DNA of 64,000 nucleotides, taken from NCBI RefSeq assembly GCF_900128955.1, contig NZ_FQTY01000005.1:61856-125855 (forward strand). The letters run 5' to 3'. Shown piece after piece: positions 61,578-64,000 of this stretch. The DNA comes from Tissierella praeacuta DSM 18095. Lineage in GTDB: Bacteria > Bacillota > Clostridia > Tissierellales > Tissierellaceae. The translations under genes and the position numbers were made by a program. Under the pieces are notes generated by a model. It saw only the letters and a program-made list of their open reading frames with translations. It had not been told where the DNA came from and searched no databases. How positions within the stretch are numbered: the stretch's first letter is position 1; each line of letters starts with the position of its first letter.

Positions 61578-61591
61578 TTAATCACTACTTT

Positions 61592-61798
61592 CTACCTTAT
61601 TTCTATTAAATCATATCCTGCATCCTCTATAGCTCCTTTTATAAGAATATCATTTAAACCCTCTCCTTCAATTTCTACCTTTTTTGACGATAAGTCAACT
61701 TCTACCTTTAATACTCCATTTAATTCTTTTAATGCATTTTTTACCGCCTTCTCACAATGTCCACAGGACATACCTTCTACTAATAATGTTTTTTTCAT
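61592..61798 (-). CDS. copZ: CopZ-type copper chaperone
   Basis: 68 residues, one HMA domain: metal motif GMSCGHCEKAV (CxxC at about 11-14), then LKELNGVLKVEVDLSSKKVEIEGE and DAGYDLIEI. It binds Cu(I) and hands it to CopA or CsoR. Start ATG 61798 with GGGAGGAA; the upstream frame to 61822 includes this site. 14 bp before csoR. Confidence 0.94.
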   Translation of the reverse strand: MKKTLLVEGMSCGHCEKAVKNALKELNGVLKVEVDLSSKKVEIEGEGLNDILIKGAIEDAGYDLIEIR

Positions 61799-61846
61799 TT
61801 TTATTCCTCCCATTTTTATCAATTATTAATTAACCATTAACGATTG

Positions 61847-64000
61847 TTAATTGAACTTTTTCAATCTTAGTGAGTTTGTCACTACAGATACTGAACTAAA
61901 TGCCATTGCTGCCCCTGCAATCATTGGATCTAAAAATCCTAATGCTGCAAAGGGTATTCCTATACTATTATAAAAAAATGCCCAAAACAGATTTTGCTTT
62001 ATAGTTCTCATAGTTCTATGACTAAGCCTTATGGCTGTAACTATACTAGATAAATCTCCCCTCATAAGAGTAATATCTGCAGCTTCCATAGCTACATCTG
62101 TCCCTGTACCTATGGCGAACCCTACATCTGCTGCTGCTAGGGCAGGAGCATCATTGATACCATCTCCAACCATTCCTACATTCTTACCTCTAGATTTAAT
62201 CTCCTCTACTACTTCTGCTTTGTTCTCAGGCAATACTTCTGCTAATACATTAGTAATGCCTACTTCCTTAGCTATTGCTTTTGCTGTCCTTTTATTATCT
62301 CCTGTTATCATATATATATCTAATCCCATATTTTTTAATTCTTCTATGGCATCTCTTGATGTTTCTTTTATTTTGTCTGCTACTGCTAGTATACCCGATA
62401 ATTTATTATCTAAGGACAATAACATTGCAGTTTTTCCTTCTTCTTCTAACTTTAATAAAATTTCTTCTCCCTTAGCTATAGAAATATTATTATCACTCAT
62501 TAACTTTCTATTGCCAATAAATACTTCTTTTCCTTCAAAGGTAGCTTTAAGTCCCTTGCCTGGAATAGCAATAAACTTTTCCGGCTCTAATAGTTTTAAT
62601 AACTCTTCTTCACCTTTTTTTACTATAGATTGACCTAGAGGATGCTCAGAAGTCCTTTCCACTGATGCAGCTATTCTAAGTATTTCATCCCTATCCATGT
62701 CATTAAAAGAAATGATATCTGTTACTTCTGGTTCACCTTTAGTTATTGTACCCGTTTTATCAAATACTATTGTATCTATTTTATGTGCTCTCTCTAAATG
62801 CTCTCCTGACTTAATTAATATTCCGTTTTCAGCACCTTTACCTGTACCTACCATAATAGCCGTAGGTGTAGCTAAACCCAATGCACATGGACAAGCTATA
62901 ACTAGAACGGCAACTGCATTTATGAGTCCAATATTAAAATTCCCTCCTATAAGGTAAAATCCTAAAAATGTTATTAAGGCAATAACTACAACTACAGGAA
63001 CGAATACTCCAGCTATTTTATCCGCCAGTCTTTGAACTGGTGCCTTTGAACCTTGGGCATCTTCAACAAGTTTAATTATCTGAGATAATACAGTATCCTT
63101 GCCTATTTTAGTTGCTCTAAACTTAAATGTACCGAATTTGTTAATAGTAGCACCTATTACTTCATCATCTACAGTTTTATCTATAGGAATACTTTCTCCC
63201 GTAATCATAGATTCATCTACAGCTGAATTTCCTTCCACAACTATCCCGTCTACTGGAATCCTTTCTCCTGGTCTAACTACTACAATATAACCAATTTCCA
63301 CCTTTTCTATGGAAATATCCATTTCTACTCCATCTTTTATAATTCTAGCTGTTTTTGGTTGTAAACCTATTAATTTCTTTATTGCCTCAGAAGTCTTTCC
63401 TTTTGCTACTGCCTCAAAGGTTTTTCCTAAAAGAATTAATGTTATTATAACTGCAGAGGCCTCAAAATAATATTCATGAACTCCTGTTATAAGATTATAT
63501 ATACTATAAAAATAAGCTGAAGATGTTCCCATGGATACTAAAACATCCATATTAGCTCCTCCACCTCTTAAAGAGTTATATGCACCTTTATAAAATCTAT
63601 AACCTATAAGAAACTGTACAGGAGTTGCAAGTATAAGTTGAAACCATCCATTGGTTAAAATAGTATGAATTCCAGCCATATGAAAAAACATAGCTGAAAA
63701 TAAAGGTAGACTAAGTGCTGCAGAAAAGATAAATGATGTCTTAAGAGATTTAATTTCCTTTTCTCTTAATTCTTTTTCCCTATCTAAATCTCTTTCTATC
63801 TCTACCTCAGCTTTATACCCTGCCTTTTCTATAATCTTAACTAAAATATCTTCATCTATTACACCAGATGGATATTCTACTACAGCCTTATTAGTAGACA
63901 AATTTACAGTAGCCTTGACTACGCCTTCCTGTTTATTTAATACCTTCTCCACTCTAGAAGAACAAGCAGCACAAGTCATTCCTTCAACAATTAATGTTGT
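61847..64000 (-). CDS. copA: Copper-translocating P-type ATPase CopA, N-terminus beyond window
   Basis: About 717 codons are seen; the 5' end lies past the right edge, as the frame stays open to base 64000. N-terminal HMA domain [17 protein letters not shown] (CxxC). Transmembrane metal site [15 protein letters not shown], phosphorylation motif DKTGTITKG, nucleotide-binding SEHPLGQ, hinge [20 protein letters not shown], and C-terminal membrane helices ending [12 protein letters not shown]. Exports Cu(I) across the membrane. First gene seen of a copA-copZ-csoR operon. Confidence 0.96.
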   Translation of the reverse strand, partial: TTLIVEGMTCAACSSRVEKVLNKQEGVVKATVNLSTNKAVVEYPSGVIDEDILVKIIEKAGYKAEVEIERDLDREKELREKEIKSLKTSFIFSAALSLPLFSAMFFHMAGIHTILTNGWFQLILATPVQFLIGYRFYKGAYNSLRGGGANMDVLVSMGTSSAYFYSIYNLITGVHEYYFEASAVIITLILLGKTFEAVAKGKTSEAIKKLIGLQPKTARIIKDGVEMDISIEKVEIGYIVVVRPGERIPVDGIVVEGNSAVDESMITGESIPIDKTVDDEVIGATINKFGTFKFRATKIGKDTVLSQIIKLVEDAQGSKAPVQRLADKIAGVFVPVVVVIALITFLGFYLIGGNFNIGLINAVAVLVIACPCALGLATPTAIMVGTGKGAENGILIKSGEHLERAHKIDTIVFDKTGTITKGEPEVTDIISFNDMDRDEILRIAASVERTSEHPLGQSIVKKGEEELLKLLEPEKFIAIPGKGLKATFEGKEVFIGNRKLMSDNNISIAKGEEILLKLEEEGKTAMLLSLDNKLSGILAVADKIKETSRDAIEELKNMGLDIYMITGDNKRTAKAIAKEVGITNVLAEVLPENKAEVVEEIKSRGKNVGMVGDGINDAPALAAADVGFAIGTGTDVAMEAADITLMRGDLSSIVTAIRLSHRTMRTIKQNLFWAFFYNSIGIPFAALGFLDPMIAGAAMAFSSVSVVTNSLRLKKFN

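Noticed and set aside
62031..62633. Plus-strand ORF of 200 codons
   Set aside because: Antisense shadow of the conserved copA coding sequence.
1..64000. CRISPR arrays, prophage or intact transposase genes
   Set aside because: No regularly spaced repeats, phage structural genes or transposase reading frames were seen; only two copies of one short repeat.

Overview
The window looks like chromosomal DNA of a low-GC, anaerobic, motile Clostridia-type bacterium, possibly near the Tissierellales. This rests on the strong A+T bias, AGGAGG-type ribosome-binding sites with frequent TTG/GTG starts, two Spo0E-like sporulation phosphatases, flagellin/FliS/YaaR, a CtsR operator, a long Bacillus-type SRP RNA, an oxygen-sensitive 2-hydroxyacyl-CoA-dehydratase-type iron-sulfur protein with its ATPase, and a Mo/W-type oxyanion importer. 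I do not assign a genus. Almost all genes are on the minus strand; no phage, CRISPR array or intact insertion sequence is visible.

Layout. 1-9.8 kb: partial EAL/HDOD protein, AEC transporter, a collapsed azlC-azlD pseudogene, a chemoreceptor, a double-cubane-type Fe-S protein plus activating ATPase, an IscU/NifU scaffold, an orphan histidine kinase and a secreted stalk-domain protein. 9.8-10.5 kb: RluA pseudouridine synthase (plus strand). 10.6-27.4 kb: a scavenging island of two adjacent minus-strand operons. The first (27.4 to 16.9 kb) holds a DeoR regulator, DUF985 cupin, BMP-type nucleoside ABC importer, Gfo/Idh oxidoreductase, an SDR gene broken by one stop codon, purine-nucleoside phosphorylase, MtnA-type isomerase and class II aldolase. 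The second (16.6 to 10.6 kb) holds a ribose-type ABC importer, PfkB kinase and two tandem ADP-ribosylglycohydrolase-family proteins, one lacking the family's metal-ligand motifs.

27.7-43.6 kb: GGDEF cyclase divergent from a small XRE regulator with three matching operator-like palindromes, hemolysin III, DUF1836, a molybdate-type ABC operon with DUF364, an OPT transporter with PepD and a PqqD-like protein, then small accessory genes, gene remnants and a duplicated terminator-like repeat. 43.6-46.2 kb: dnaX-ybaB-recR. 46.3-46.8 kb: tRNA-Ser(GGA) and SRP RNA behind a canonical promoter. 46.8-51.4 kb: FliS, flagellin, a coupled small ORF, a large FliK-like protein and YaaR. 51.4-53.3 kb: phasin-like protein and AarF/UbiB kinase. 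53.4-56.3 kb: Asp/Glu racemase behind a sigma-54 promoter, next to an unusual sigma-54 activator. 56.4-60.2 kb: DnaJ-like and ClpB under a CtsR box. 60.2-61.2 kb: two Spo0E-like genes flanking an XRE regulator. 61.3-64 kb: copA-copZ-csoR copper operon, with copA cut by the window edge.

How they work together. In the first island operon, an imported purine nucleoside could be split by PNP to a (deoxy)ribose-1-phosphate, isomerised by MtnA to the ribulose-1-phosphate form, and cleaved by the aldolase to DHAP plus a short aldehyde. This matches the known 'DHAP shunt' logic, but with a PNP carrying a 6-oxopurine signature and a dedicated importer. The neighbouring ribose-type importer, kinase and glycohydrolase pair suggests wider scavenging of ribosyl compounds.
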